From IMG/VR virus record IMGVR_UViG_3300012936_000001, positions 1 through 64,000 of that record: a stretch of 64,000 nt of DNA. One strand, given 5' to 3'. The notes beneath the pieces are model-generated. The model saw nothing but the letters and a program-made list of their open reading frames with translations. It was not told the DNA's origin and did not search any database. This stretch comes from a virus. Below are positions 53,849-63,610 of the stretch, one piece after another (position 1 is the stretch's first letter; each line of letters starts with the position of its first letter). The translations under genes were made by a program, and so were the position numbers.

Positions 53849-56800
53849 ATGAAGATAGTACATATTGCTGATGTTCATTGGCGTGGTCTTACCCGTCATG
53901 AGGAATACAAAAGCTGTTTTAGAGATATGTTTGAGAAGTGTCGAGAATTAGAACCCGATGCAATAGTAATAGCTGGAGATATAGTCCATTCAAAGACACA
54001 GGGCATATCTCCAGAGCTAATTGATTGCCTTAACTGGTGGTTTACAGAGCTGAGTAGAATAAGTCGTGTACATGTACTTCTTGGAAATCATGATGGTCTT
54101 ATTCTTAATTCAGATCGACAAGACGCAATATCTCCTATTCTTAATGCCCTCAATCTTCCAAATGTACATTTGTACAAAGATTCAGATGTATACAAAGATC
54201 CAGACTTTCCGGATGTAAGATGGTGTGCGTTTTCTCCTTTTGACGAAAAAGGCTATTCGAACGTAGTACCAAGGCGTGGAAAAATAAATATTGCACTGTA
54301 TCATGGCGCAGTATGGGGATCACACACTGACATGAACTTTATGTTGGATGGTGATTGCAAAATGGACTTCTTCCGCGGGTTTGATTATGTAATGCTAGGA
54401 GATATACACAAACGTCAGCAATTAGATAAGGACGGAAGAATATGGTATTGCGGTTCTCCTATTCAGCAAAATTATGGAGAATCTGGAGAAAAAGGCTTCT
54501 TGCTATGGGACATAAAGTCAAATTCTGATTTTACTGTCGAGTTTCATCCTATTACTCACAATAATCCATTTGTAACAGTACTTTGGAAAGGATCTGTACA
54601 AGCAACCGTAATGGAATGTATGTCAGTCTGGCCAGCTGGTGCAAGATACAGAATAAGATCCACTACAGAACTAGATCCAAAATCAAAAAGAAAACTAGCA
54701 ACGGTTCTTCGGAGAGAACACGACGCACATGAAGTGGTCTATCAAATTAAATCTAATTCGAAAAATTCAGAAAGAATTAAATCCGAAAAGGTAAAAATAG
54801 AAAACCTATCGGATCCTCATACACATAAAAAGTTATTGAGAGAGTGGTGTGATGATATAGTTGAAGAAAATGGATTCTGGAAAGAGGTCGATAGAATTGT
54901 AGACGAGACCGTTCCAAAGCTATCCGTGCCAGAAGAACAAAAAGGAAATATTTGGTCAATAAGAGAAATGAACTTTGATAATACCTTTGGCTACGGAAAA
55001 GACAATATAATTAATTTTATAAAACTGCAAGGAATTGTTGGGCTGTTTGGAAGAAATAGAAGCGGAAAGTCTTCAATCCCGGGCACAATGATGTATGCTT
55101 TGTATAACTCAAATGATAGAGGTATATCGTCTGTTCAACACGTAATCAACACTAGAAAATCGAACTGTTCTGCTGATATAACTTTTTCTGTTAACGGAAA
55201 ATTATACAGGCTCGAAAGACATTCTGTAAGATACGCTGCGCGCGGAGGAAAAAACGAAGGAGCCATGTCATATCTTTCTCTCTTTGAAGTAAACGACGAA
55301 GGGCAAATAATAAAAGACCTTTCAGGAGAACAAAGAAGAGATACTGAGAAAGTATTAAGGTCACTTATAGGCGCACCAGAAGACTTTATGATGACATCTT
55401 TTGCAGCCCAAGGAAACATGAATTCCTTTATCGGTCAAGGCCCAACAGAAAGAAAAAAGACAATCTCTGGATTTATGGGCCTTGATGTATATGACCAATT
55501 TCAATCTATAGTCAGAGAAGAATCTGCTGGCGTAAAGACCATGTTAAAAAGATTGGCAGAAAAAGACTGGGTAGCGCTTATAAGATCTGAAAGATTAGAT
55601 ATATCAAATCTAGAAGAAAGTATTGAGTACCTAAATGAAAAAATACATACTTTGCAAGAAGAATATGTGTCTCTTCGAGACAAAGCGTCACATGAATCTA
55701 ATGGTGATTTTGTAGATCCTGCCGTGCTGTCTAGAAAAAAGAAGTGGGTAGAGTCAAAAAAAGATTCAATTTTAGATTCTAATCAAAAACTAGAGTCGTT
55801 GAAAGAATCGCTAAATCATAAAAAAACAATTCTTGAAAAATACGAAAATAAAAGAGACAATTTTCCTTTGGAATCATATCAGAGAAGACTAGACCTGCTT
55901 AATTCGTTAAGAAATTCAATGCAGAAAATGCAGTCAAATCTAAAGCAAGAAAAAACAATACTAAGCGGTCAAAAAAATTCTGTTTCCTTACTGAAAGAGG
56001 TGCCGTGCGGAGACGCTTTTCCAACATGTAAATTTATTGCCGAATCACACAGAAACAAGCAGTTAATCAAGGAACAAAAGATTTTAGTTCAAGATCTTGG
56101 AAAGGAAATAAAGCAAGCAAAAGAAAACCTAAAACAATTAGAAGACGAAGGCCTAAGGCAAAAGATCGAAAGATATAATGAACTATGTTCCGCCATTCAG
56201 GATATAAAACTGGATATTGTTGTGAAAGAATCGAAAATACAAAAAGAACAATCTATTGTTGAGACGACGCAAAGAGAGATAGAAAGATTGTCTGATGAAA
56301 TAACAGATATGGAATTAAGAACAGATGAAAAAAAATCAGCTGCCTTGAGAAGGCTACAGCAAAAAATGAAATCTATTAATGTAGAAATAGAGACTGGAAA
56401 GTCTGAATTGAGAAGTTATTCGCAGAAAATAGGTGAAAAGAAAGCAAAAATAAATCAATTACAAAAAGAATCTGAAGAATATGACAGGTTACAAGTAGAA
56501 TGGCAGGTATACGATTATCTTTTGAAAGCCACTAGCTGGAGAGGTATTCCGACCTATATTATGAAGAAACAATTGCCGATAATAAACGAAGAGATTTCAA
56601 ATATATTACAAGATATAGTTGGTTTTACAGTAGAGTTAGACATAACAGATAAAAAGACAGATGTGTTTATCAATTATGGAGATTCAATGCGTCCTATCGA
56701 ATGTGCGTCAGGAATGGAAAAAATGGTTTCATCCATGGCTTTGAGAGTAGCTCTTGGAAATGTTTCTAATTTGAACAAGTCTGACATGTTCATAGTCGAC

Positions 56801-56980
56801 GAAGGATTCGGGGCATTAGATCCCCAGAATCTAGAATCTGTGACTAGCCTATTAAAGAAACTTAAGTCTTATTATCGTCTAATCTTGGTGATTTCTCATG
56901 TTGATGTTATCAAAGATTCTGTTGATGATATAATAGAGATAAGAAAGTCTAGCAACGATTCAAAGGTAGTCTATGAGTGA
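53849..56980 (+). CDS. single-chain Mre11-Rad50 fusion (gp47-gp46)
   Basis: A 1043-aa protein combining both halves of the DNA-end-processing nuclease. Residues 1-~360 are Mre11/SbcD/gp47: D8 and H10 (ADVHW), GD in IAGDIVH (41-47), GNHD (79-82), YHG (151-153) and GDIHKRQ (184-190). Residues ~365-1043 are Rad50/SbcC/gp46: Walker A GRNRSGKSS (401-409), long coiled coils, a hook-like C720/C727 pair (CGDAFPTC), SGMEKM signature, Walker B FIVDEGFGALD (981-991) and the His-loop SHVDV. No stop or ribosome site separates the halves. In T4 genes 47 and 46 are separate, in this order. It should resect ends for recombination and degrade host DNA. Confidence 0.9.
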   Translation: MKIVHIADVHWRGLTRHEEYKSCFRDMFEKCRELEPDAIVIAGDIVHSKTQGISPELIDCLNWWFTELSRISRVHVLLGNHDGLILNSDRQDAISPILNALNLPNVHLYKDSDVYKDPDFPDVRWCAFSPFDEKGYSNVVPRRGKINIALYHGAVWGSHTDMNFMLDGDCKMDFFRGFDYVMLGDIHKRQQLDKDGRIWYCGSPIQQNYGESGEKGFLLWDIKSNSDFTVEFHPITHNNPFVTVLWKGSVQATVMECMSVWPAGARYRIRSTTELDPKSKRKLATVLRREHDAHEVVYQIKSNSKNSERIKSEKVKIENLSDPHTHKKLLREWCDDIVEENGFWKEVDRIVDETVPKLSVPEEQKGNIWSIREMNFDNTFGYGKDNIINFIKLQGIVGLFGRNRSGKSSIPGTMMYALYNSNDRGISSVQHVINTRKSNCSADITFSVNGKLYRLERHSVRYAARGGKNEGAMSYLSLFEVNDEGQIIKDLSGEQRRDTEKVLRSLIGAPEDFMMTSFAAQGNMNSFIGQGPTERKKTISGFMGLDVYDQFQSIVREESAGVKTMLKRLAEKDWVALIRSERLDISNLEESIEYLNEKIHTLQEEYVSLRDKASHESNGDFVDPAVLSRKKKWVESKKDSILDSNQKLESLKESLNHKKTILEKYENKRDNFPLESYQRRLDLLNSLRNSMQKMQSNLKQEKTILSGQKNSVSLLKEVPCGDAFPTCKFIAESHRNKQLIKEQKILVQDLGKEIKQAKENLKQLEDEGLRQKIERYNELCSAIQDIKLDIVVKESKIQKEQSIVETTQREIERLSDEITDMELRTDEKKSAALRRLQQKMKSINVEIETGKSELRSYSQKIGEKKAKINQLQKESEEYDRLQVEWQVYDYLLKATSWRGIPTYIMKKQLPIINEEISNILQDIVGFTVELDITDKKTDVFINYGDSMRPIECASGMEKMVSSMALRVALGNVSNLNKSDMFIVDEGFGALDPQNLESVTSLLKKLKSYYRLILVISHVDVIKDSVDDIIEIRKSSNDSKVVYE

Positions 56981-57179
56981 TAGAATAGTGAAAAAAATAT
57001 CGGAAGATTTGATAGTGACCTATCCTAAAGACTGGAAAGAGAAAAAGAAAGATTGTCCTCAGTGTGGCTACGCTTTTAGAGATAAATCTGATGTTATCTC
57101 ATATTTACAATATGGTGTTTGTACAGATTGTAGACTCGAAAATTACAAAAAAGAGTATACTTATAAAGAAAAGGAGTAA
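56973..57179 (+). CDS. small zinc-ribbon protein
   Basis: A 68-aa protein with two Cys pairs, C28-x2-C31 (CPQC) and C50-x2-C53 (CTDC), consistent with one bound zinc. The flanks are Lys/Glu-rich. It overlaps the end of the Mre11-Rad50 gene by 8 bases. It may bind nucleic acid or a protein partner in recombination or transcription; no specific family recognised. Confidence 0.6.
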   Translation: MSDRIVKKISEDLIVTYPKDWKEKKKDCPQCGYAFRDKSDVISYLQYGVCTDCRLENYKKEYTYKEKE

Positions 57180-57183
57180 GAAA

Positions 57184-57597
57184 ATGCCTCTAACAATGGA
57201 AGATTATAACGTTTTGGGTTCTGTGGTTGATTCATCATTTGCAAACAGTTCTGCTAATCAGAAAGGGTATTACGTAAAGGTAAAATTTGCTGGAACAAAA
57301 TCAGACTCTAGAGTCGAAGATAAAGTTAATCCAATGCTCGAAATATACTTTTCTCATGTTGTCAACTTTAATCCCAGGCATGGCATGGATCAACAGAAAA
57401 AAGAACTCGATCGAGTTTCTATGCAGATGTTGAATGATAAATTGTCAGAAGTAAAGAAAGATTATCGAGATTTGGCAGGAAAAACTTTGACTACAAAGCT
57501 ATTCAAGGAAGTAGACCATCCAATGGAACATATTTCACACAACCCTTCCCTGATTCGCGCAGTATACAAGAAGTCTATACTGGTAGAAATAACTTAA
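57184..57597 (+). CDS. unknown protein preceding the large terminase
   Basis: A 137-aa protein from ATG 57184 with an AAGGAG site; a frame open to 57064 runs through the zinc-ribbon gene and is rejected. It has a beta-rich N-terminal half (GYYVKVKFAGTK, PMLEIYFSHVV) and a Lys-rich helical second half. It sits where T4 carries the small terminase gp16, one base before the large terminase, but lacks the helix-turn-helix and coiled-coil look of gp16. I do not assign a function. Confidence 0.55.
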   Translation: MPLTMEDYNVLGSVVDSSFANSSANQKGYYVKVKFAGTKSDSRVEDKVNPMLEIYFSHVVNFNPRHGMDQQKKELDRVSMQMLNDKLSEVKKDYRDLAGKTLTTKLFKEVDHPMEHISHNPSLIRAVYKKSILVEIT

Positions 57598-57598
57598 G

Positions 57599-59179
57599 AT
57601 GGCAGTAACTACAAAGCAAAGACAAATAAAAGAAATAATTAAGTGTGGAAAAGATCCGTCTTACTTCTTTAATAGATATTGCAAAATACAGCATCCAATC
57701 AAAGGTGCCATTCCTTTTAAGACATATCAGTTTCAAGATGATTGCGTCAAAGACTTCGAAGAACATCGGTTCAACATAGTCTTAAAGTCTAGACAGTTAG
57801 GCCTGTCAACGATTTCTGCTGCATACAGTGCTTGGCTGGCTATTTTTCACAAAGACAAAAACATACTTGTTATTGCAACGAAGCTAGCTGTAGCACAAAA
57901 TTTTATAAGAAAGGTAAAATTTCTTATAAAGTCCATGCCTAATTGGCTTCTGCTTCCAGAGATAGTAAATAATAACAAACAGGCTCTAGAGTTTTCGAAT
58001 GGATCGACGATAAAAGCCATTCCAACGTCGGAAGATGCAGGTCGTTCAGAAGCTTTGACACTTCTAATTGTCGACGAGGCTGCTTTTGTAAGAAATTTTG
58101 ATACATTGTGGACTGGTTTGTATCCAACCCTATCAACTGGTGGTCGAGCAATTATTCTGTCTACGCCGAATGGAGTCGGCGGGCAATATTATGATCTGTG
58201 GATGCAGGCAGTTTCAAAAGAGAATATATTCAATCCAATTAAATTGGCTTGGGACGTTCACCCAGAAAGAAATGATGAATGGTATGAAAAAGAAACCAAA
58301 AATATGTCTAGACAACAGATTGCGCAAGAATTATTGTGTGACTTTCAAGCTTCTGGCGACACATTCTTGCAAGTTGAGGATATAGAGTACATCAGAAATT
58401 GGATTCGGCCACCAACAGACAAATGGGGTCCTGATATGAACGTCTGGGTTTGGGATTATCCTCTATCTTCCAAGAAATACGTCATATCAGCTGATGTTTC
58501 GCGGGGCGATGCTAGCGATTATTCCACATTTTACGTAATAGACACAGAATCTTCTTCTGTTGCTGCAGAATATAGAGGAAAATTACCTCCAGATAAATTT
58601 GCGCAGGTCTTAGCAGAAGCTGGAAGAAGATATAACGAAGCATTAATATGCCCAGAAAATAATTCTTATGGATACGCGGTAATTATGAAATTATCTGAGA
58701 TGAATTATAGAAATCTTTGGTTTCAAAACGAAAAAGACCGATATTCTTACATGTACGGCAATAAAGAATTAGGAAAGATAGGATTTCAAACAAATGCAAA
58801 GACTAGAAATCAAATTCTTACAAAACTAGAAGAAGTTTTACGTACAAAGCAAGTAATGATAAAATCAAGTCGACTATACGAAGAACTTAAGACTTTTGTT
58901 TGGAAAAATGGAAAGGCGCAAGCTCAAAAAGGGCAAAACGATGACCTTATTATGGCTCTTGCAATTGGAGTATGGTTATATGACACTAGTCCTCAACTAA
59001 ATAAACACTCATACGATATCAATAAAGCAATGTTACAAGCCTTTTCTGTAAATTCAAACAAATTAAAAGATTCAGTTATTGATCCAAATCCAAAATATGA
59101 TAAAGATGGAAATAACGAAAGAAAAATATGGGGAAAGAACAATCCTTATTACTCGAATTTTAAGTGGGTAATAGAGTAG
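57599..59179 (+). CDS. gp17: large terminase subunit (gp17-like)
   Basis: A 526-aa DNA-packaging motor. The ATPase domain has a Walker-A-like SRQLGLST (64-71) and Walker B LLIVDE (155-160), followed by the coupling motif ILSTPNG. The RNase H-fold nuclease domain has D299 in ISADVSRGDASDY and a C-terminal acidic site in QNDDLIMALAIG. Length is near T4 gp17 (610). It is followed after 33 bases by the portal gene. It would cut concatemers and drive DNA into the prohead, giving headful packaging in T4-like phages. Confidence 0.93.
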   Translation: MAVTTKQRQIKEIIKCGKDPSYFFNRYCKIQHPIKGAIPFKTYQFQDDCVKDFEEHRFNIVLKSRQLGLSTISAAYSAWLAIFHKDKNILVIATKLAVAQNFIRKVKFLIKSMPNWLLLPEIVNNNKQALEFSNGSTIKAIPTSEDAGRSEALTLLIVDEAAFVRNFDTLWTGLYPTLSTGGRAIILSTPNGVGGQYYDLWMQAVSKENIFNPIKLAWDVHPERNDEWYEKETKNMSRQQIAQELLCDFQASGDTFLQVEDIEYIRNWIRPPTDKWGPDMNVWVWDYPLSSKKYVISADVSRGDASDYSTFYVIDTESSSVAAEYRGKLPPDKFAQVLAEAGRRYNEALICPENNSYGYAVIMKLSEMNYRNLWFQNEKDRYSYMYGNKELGKIGFQTNAKTRNQILTKLEEVLRTKQVMIKSSRLYEELKTFVWKNGKAQAQKGQNDDLIMALAIGVWLYDTSPQLNKHSYDINKAMLQAFSVNSNKLKDSVIDPNPKYDKDGNNERKIWGKNNPYYSNFKWVIE

Positions 59180-59183
59180 ACCA

Positions 59184-59191
59184 CATAATTA
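59184..59191 (+). promoter_or_regulatory. candidate late promoter octamer CATAATTA before the portal gene
   Basis: CATAATTA ends 21 bases before the portal ATG in the 33-base gap after the terminase gene. It is identical to the octamers at 38463, 46257 and 63611. Confidence 0.45.
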
Positions 59192-59212
59192 AAGTTACCC
59201 AGAGGAAAAATT

Positions 59213-61237
59213 ATGGCAGAAGAATCTCTTTTTAGAAGGTTAACGAAGTTATTTCGTTCCGGGCCTACTATCAAAAGAAAAGTGAGAAACATTTCAAAGC
59301 AGGAGCAAAATGCATCTTCTGCCGTTGAATTATTTAAGAAGCACCATTCAGATGTATACAATTCGACCCTCAGTGCCTATGGCACTTTTGATAGAATGGC
59401 AAGATATTCAGACTTTTCCGAAATGGAAGCAACTCCGGAGATAGCTTCAGCACTTGATATTTATTCTGAAGAGTGTGTATCTCCAGATGTAGAAGGAAAG
59501 TGTCTACACATTACTAGCGACAACAGAAAAATAAAAGAACTATTAGAAACTTTGTTCTATGACACTTTAAATATTGATTTCAATCTAGTAATGTGGACCA
59601 GAAACCTTTGTAAATACGGTGATTTTTTCATGTTTAATGATGTGCATCCCGAATATGGAGTAATTAATGCCTATCCGATTCCCATCACAGAAATGGAAAG
59701 AGAAGAAGGGTTTGATAAAGATGACCCATCAGCAATACGATTTAGATGGATCACACAGGGAAATCAGGTTCTGGAAAATTGGCAAATATGTCATTTTCGG
59801 CTACTTGGTAATGATGCTTTTTTACCTTATGGTTCTTCCGTTTTGGAGTCTGCTAGAAGAATATGGCGGCAGCTCATTCTTATCGAAGATGCAATGCTGG
59901 TATATAGGGTTGTGCGTTCTCCTGAACGCCGTGTATTTTATATCGATGTTGGTAATGTCCCTCCAGAAGACGTAGCAAATTATATTGAACAAGCAAAAAC
60001 AGCGTTAAGAAGAGACATGGTTGTAGCCAAAGGATCTGGAACTGTTGACCTTAGATATAATCCAATGGCTGTCGATGAAGATTACTACATTCCTGTTCGT
60101 GGCGGAGATTCTGGTACAAGAATAGATAATTTGGCAGGCGGTCAGAATACTTCGGCTATTGAAGACGTTGAATACATACAGAAAAAATTATTTGCCGCGT
60201 TGAAAATACCAAAAGCTTACTTGGGATACGATGAAGAGATCGGAGCAAAAGCAACCCTTGCACAAGAAGATATAAGGTTCAGTCGTACAATACAAAGAAT
60301 ACAGAAGACCATAATTTCAGAACTCAACAAATTGGCAATGATCCATCTCTACGCACACGGTTTTGAGGGTGAACAATTGCTTGATTTTTCCTTGGGATTG
60401 TCTAACCCATCATCCTTAGCTCAACAGCAAAAATTAGAGTTAATAAGAACAAAATTTGACATTGCCGGCGCAGCTCCAGAGGGAATGGTTTCTCGATCAT
60501 GGATATATCGCAACATATTCTCTTTTACAAGGGACGAAATCGAAAGAATACAAAGAGAGAAGGTCGAGGATAAAATATCAGATGCAGAGCTTGAAAAAGC
60601 CGGTAAAGAACCAGAAGGCGGAGAAGAAGGCGGAGACGCCGGGGGCGGAGGACTTTTTGCCGGTGATTATGTTTCTGGAGATATATTAGATGCAAATAGC
60701 GGTGCAGTTCCTACTGCCGCATTAAAAGAACTCGACGAAGATGATTCGCTAGACGAGTTCGACGTTGATGATTTGGACGAAATAGACCTAGAAGGTATTC
60801 AGTCTAACAATTCTAAAATTAAAGCATCGTCATCCGCGAAGAATGCTTTTGGCGGAAATCTAAAAAAGAAAAGAGACAGAACAGTAAGAGATGGTCCTGC
60901 AAGTACTCATATGCCAGATTTTAAGAAAATGGTTCTAACTGGTAAAGCAGGAAGATCGCAAGATACACTGAATAAACCATATGATAGTGATTTTCTAAAA
61001 AATCCGTTTGGAAACACTTTCTTAGAAACAAAAGATCCAAAATCTCTGGCTGATTACATATTGGGACTCGAGTCAAATGACGAGCCCGTTTACAGAGGCT
61101 ATCGTCCAGTAATGACAAAAGAACTACAGAATATGTTTGAAAGATTAGGAAGCAAATTAGGGAAAAGGTCTATAATTAATGAAACACGGGAATTCTTAAC
61201 TGAAGAATTCGATATTGAACTCGAAGAAGACGAATAG
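59213..61237 (+). CDS. gp20: portal vertex protein (gp20-like)
   Basis: A 674-aa portal protein, larger than T4 gp20 (524). Core motifs include the N-terminal SALDIYSEECVSPD, GDFFMFNDVHPEYGV, the clip/stem region with LAGGQNTSAIEDVEYIQKKLF and IPKAYLGYDEEIGAKATLAQEDIRF. The C-terminal part adds a Gly/Glu-rich linker (GGEEGGDAGGGG) and a highly acidic run (DEDDSLDEFDVDDLDEIDLE) before a short closing domain. An AGAGGAA site precedes ATG 59213, and a CATAATTA octamer lies at 59184. It forms the unique vertex through which DNA enters. Confidence 0.92.
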   Translation: MAEESLFRRLTKLFRSGPTIKRKVRNISKQEQNASSAVELFKKHHSDVYNSTLSAYGTFDRMARYSDFSEMEATPEIASALDIYSEECVSPDVEGKCLHITSDNRKIKELLETLFYDTLNIDFNLVMWTRNLCKYGDFFMFNDVHPEYGVINAYPIPITEMEREEGFDKDDPSAIRFRWITQGNQVLENWQICHFRLLGNDAFLPYGSSVLESARRIWRQLILIEDAMLVYRVVRSPERRVFYIDVGNVPPEDVANYIEQAKTALRRDMVVAKGSGTVDLRYNPMAVDEDYYIPVRGGDSGTRIDNLAGGQNTSAIEDVEYIQKKLFAALKIPKAYLGYDEEIGAKATLAQEDIRFSRTIQRIQKTIISELNKLAMIHLYAHGFEGEQLLDFSLGLSNPSSLAQQQKLELIRTKFDIAGAAPEGMVSRSWIYRNIFSFTRDEIERIQREKVEDKISDAELEKAGKEPEGGEEGGDAGGGGLFAGDYVSGDILDANSGAVPTAALKELDEDDSLDEFDVDDLDEIDLEGIQSNNSKIKASSSAKNAFGGNLKKKRDRTVRDGPASTHMPDFKKMVLTGKAGRSQDTLNKPYDSDFLKNPFGNTFLETKDPKSLADYILGLESNDEPVYRGYRPVMTKELQNMFERLGSKLGKRSIINETREFLTEEFDIELEEDE

Positions 61238-61246
61238 GAGCAAAAA

Positions 61247-62086
61247 ATGTCAAAAAAATCCCACAACAAAAAAAGAAATGTCGGGATTATATACGAGCAA
61301 CTGATACAATATATATCTGATCGCCTCGTCAATAATCAGACCACTAGTGCTAACAAGGCAAAGAGAATAGTAAAAAAGCATTTTGTCAAAGATAGTCAGT
61401 TGTATAAAGAGTATAGGTTGTTTATGGCTCTATCAGATACTCATTCGGTAGATCCATCTTTGGCAACACAGATAATTTCAGAAGCTCGAAGAGGTTCTAG
61501 AATACACGACAAAGAAAGATTAAAGAAAGAAAAGTCTATTTTAATAAGAGATATAAATTATCATCTAGGCCAAGATTTTTATAAAAGAAAAATAAAAGAA
61601 TATAAAAAGTTTGCTACAATTCAAGTGCTCTTGAACGAATGGCGATGCGGAAATATATGTGTTGAATATGAAAAAAAATTACACGAAATGCTTACAGAAA
61701 AAAAATCAATTACAAGCTTAGAAGAAGAGAAAAATAAAGATGTTAATAGACTAGTATTGAAATTGGCAGAAGAAAAATTCAATAAAAAGTATTCGAGTTT
61801 GTTAAATGAACAACAAAAAGCAATATTGAACGAATATGTTTTTTCTCAATCCAGCAAAGACTATACAAAGATAAAATCTTCTATCAAAAAAATAAAAGAA
61901 AAAACTGTCGACGCATTGACCAAATATTCTATAGATTGTAAAAATGAAACAGTCAGCAAAAAGATTCAGCCAGTTATAACAGAAGTTCGAAATTTAAGTG
62001 AAAAAAATATAAACGACGAAACTATAAAAAAAGTTTTATCTATAGTTCAATTAAGAAATGAACTTTTGGAGAATAACAATGAGTGA
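61247..62086 (+). CDS. putative prohead-core protein between portal and protease
   Basis: A 279-aa, Lys/Glu-rich, largely helical protein. Its location matches T4 genes 67 and 68, prohead-core components between portal and protease. Helices such as EQQKAILNEYVFSQ and KKIKEKTVDALTKY alternate with charged linkers. It contains an IISEA sequence near residues 76-80, which fits the gp21 cleavage rule. The N-terminus is basic (MSKKSHNKKRN). No direct homology to gp67 or gp68 is visible, so the core role is inferred from place and composition. Confidence 0.6.
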   Translation: MSKKSHNKKRNVGIIYEQLIQYISDRLVNNQTTSANKAKRIVKKHFVKDSQLYKEYRLFMALSDTHSVDPSLATQIISEARRGSRIHDKERLKKEKSILIRDINYHLGQDFYKRKIKEYKKFATIQVLLNEWRCGNICVEYEKKLHEMLTEKKSITSLEEEKNKDVNRLVLKLAEEKFNKKYSSLLNEQQKAILNEYVFSQSSKDYTKIKSSIKKIKEKTVDALTKYSIDCKNETVSKKIQPVITEVRNLSEKNINDETIKKVLSIVQLRNELLENNNE

Positions 62087-62684
62087 TTTGAAATTATTAA
62101 CTGAGTTTAATGCATGGGAATTTGACAAAGAAAAAATGTTGAACGAAAGAACCAGTTCAAACAGATACGTTATGAAAGGTATTCTTCAAAAGGCAGACAC
62201 TCTAAACCAAAATGGAAGAATATATCCGCAGGATATCTTGGAAAGAGAGGTGCGAAATTATCAAAAATTTATTGCCGAAAATAGAGCGCTTGGCGAATTG
62301 GATCACCCGGATTCTTCTGTAGTAGAGTTGAAAAATGCTTCCCATATTGTTCGAGAAGCTTATATGGACGGAAAGATATGTTATGGAACAGTAGAAATTC
62401 TTGATACTCCTGCTGGCAAGATTCTTAAGTCTTTGGTTGACAACGGAGTGACATTAGGTATATCGTCCAGAGGCGTAGGGTCTACGAGATCTGAAGGAGA
62501 TTATCAGGTTGTTCAAGACGATTTTCAACTTATCTGCTGGGATTTCGTGTCGGAACCATCAACCCCCGGCGCCTTCATGATGAAAGAAGCAAAAGAAATA
62601 AAGCCATCCGATCTTAAGAAAGTATTTAATAAATCGGATAGAATTGATAGAATATTCAACAACATATTAGATTGGAGAAAGTAA
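62079..62684 (+). CDS. gp21: prohead core protease (gp21-like, S78-type)
   Basis: A 201-aa serine protease that would mature the head by trimming scaffold, shell and internal proteins. Family signs: NGRIYP near 45-50, H76 in GELDHPDSS, and the Ser in LGISSRGVGST (129 or 130). Size fits T4 gp21 (212). ATG 62079 has a TGGAG site and overlaps the upstream gene by 8 bases; the ATG at 62058 is less likely. T4 gp21 cleaves after Glu in (I/L)-x-E, which is the basis for the candidate sites noted in several proteins here. Confidence 0.9.
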   Translation: MSDLKLLTEFNAWEFDKEKMLNERTSSNRYVMKGILQKADTLNQNGRIYPQDILEREVRNYQKFIAENRALGELDHPDSSVVELKNASHIVREAYMDGKICYGTVEILDTPAGKILKSLVDNGVTLGISSRGVGSTRSEGDYQVVQDDFQLICWDFVSEPSTPGAFMMKEAKEIKPSDLKKVFNKSDRIDRIFNNILDWRK

Positions 62685-63167
62685 ATGGCAAATTATTGGA
62701 GAGACTACGATAGAAGAAATGGAGCCGGCTCTACTCAAACCGCCCAACAATCAGGCCTACAGTGGCAAGGACCAGGTCTTAATTTCGCAGCAGAATATCA
62801 GGTTGCAGGAATTCCAGCCGTATATACTATAACAACTTCAACGGGCGCAAGCGATCCTATTGTTTTTCCAGGTGTTACACAATGGATCATGATATCTCAC
62901 AAAGGAACTAGTGACTCTTTTATTTCTTTCACTGCAAATGCTTATGATGGCGATAAAAAGTCTGATGAAAACACAACAAATGGAAATGCGCTATCTGCTT
63001 GGATGCTTCCACGATCCGCAACTATAGAATCAACAGGAAGAATTCCTATCAAGTGCACAAAATTGTATGTCGAAGTAGGATCTTCTTGTACAGTATCTAT
63101 TATCGCTGGAATCACAAATATACAAACCCATCACATGCCGGTCCTCACGGGATCAGGAGTAGGATAA
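62685..63167 (+). CDS. small beta-rich head-region protein
   Basis: A 160-aa protein whose ATG directly follows the protease stop. It is beta-rich and Gly/Ser/Thr-rich (GIPAVYTITTSTGASDPIVF, WIMISHKGTSDSFISF), suggesting a compact jelly-roll-like fold. The first 45 residues look flexible. Position suggests a head decoration or minor capsid protein. No family recognised and no I-x-E leader present. Confidence 0.6.
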   Translation: MANYWRDYDRRNGAGSTQTAQQSGLQWQGPGLNFAAEYQVAGIPAVYTITTSTGASDPIVFPGVTQWIMISHKGTSDSFISFTANAYDGDKKSDENTTNGNALSAWMLPRSATIESTGRIPIKCTKLYVEVGSSCTVSIIAGITNIQTHHMPVLTGSGVG

Positions 63168-63170
63168 AAA

Positions 63171-63587
63171 ATGAAATTAAAACGTTCAGTTCTAAAACAG
63201 CTAATAAAAGAATGCCTAGTAGAGATTCTCATAGAGGGAATAGATTCCGAAGGACAAGAAGACCGTTTGGTTGAAGCAGCTGTCTCTTCTAGAAAACAGC
63301 AATTCAAAAAACCTCAAAACGACTATGTACCAGCATCATCTAAGAGTCAAAGAAAACCTATGATTAATGAACATGCTGTCTCTGCCATGGCCGGCGGTGA
63401 CAGCATTATGGCAGATATATTTCGTGACACCGCCTCAACGACCCTGCGAAATCAAGGCATGAAGAACGAAAACGCAAGAATACCTGCCGACAATGCCGCC
63501 GCTGTCGTTGCAGATCACGATCCAACAGAACTTTTCGAAGGTGCAGGAAACTGGGCAAAATTAGCATTTATGGGATCAGAAAAATAA
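63171..63587 (+). CDS. head-region protein with putative capsid-targeting N-terminus
   Basis: A 138-aa protein. The first 14 residues, MKLKRSVLKQLIKE, form a basic helix ending I12-K13-E14, in the same register as the 52540 and 53385 proteins. The rest is hydrophilic and of mixed charge, with an Ala/Asp-rich segment (ADNAAAVVADHDP). It follows the 160-aa gene by 3 bases and lies just after the protease gene. An internal or scaffold-like head protein processed by the protease is likely, but not shown. Confidence 0.58.
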   Translation: MKLKRSVLKQLIKECLVEILIEGIDSEGQEDRLVEAAVSSRKQQFKKPQNDYVPASSKSQRKPMINEHAVSAMAGGDSIMADIFRDTASTTLRNQGMKNENARIPADNAAAVVADHDPTELFEGAGNWAKLAFMGSEK

Positions 63588-63610
63588 ATTGCAATAATAT
63601 ATTTCTGTCT

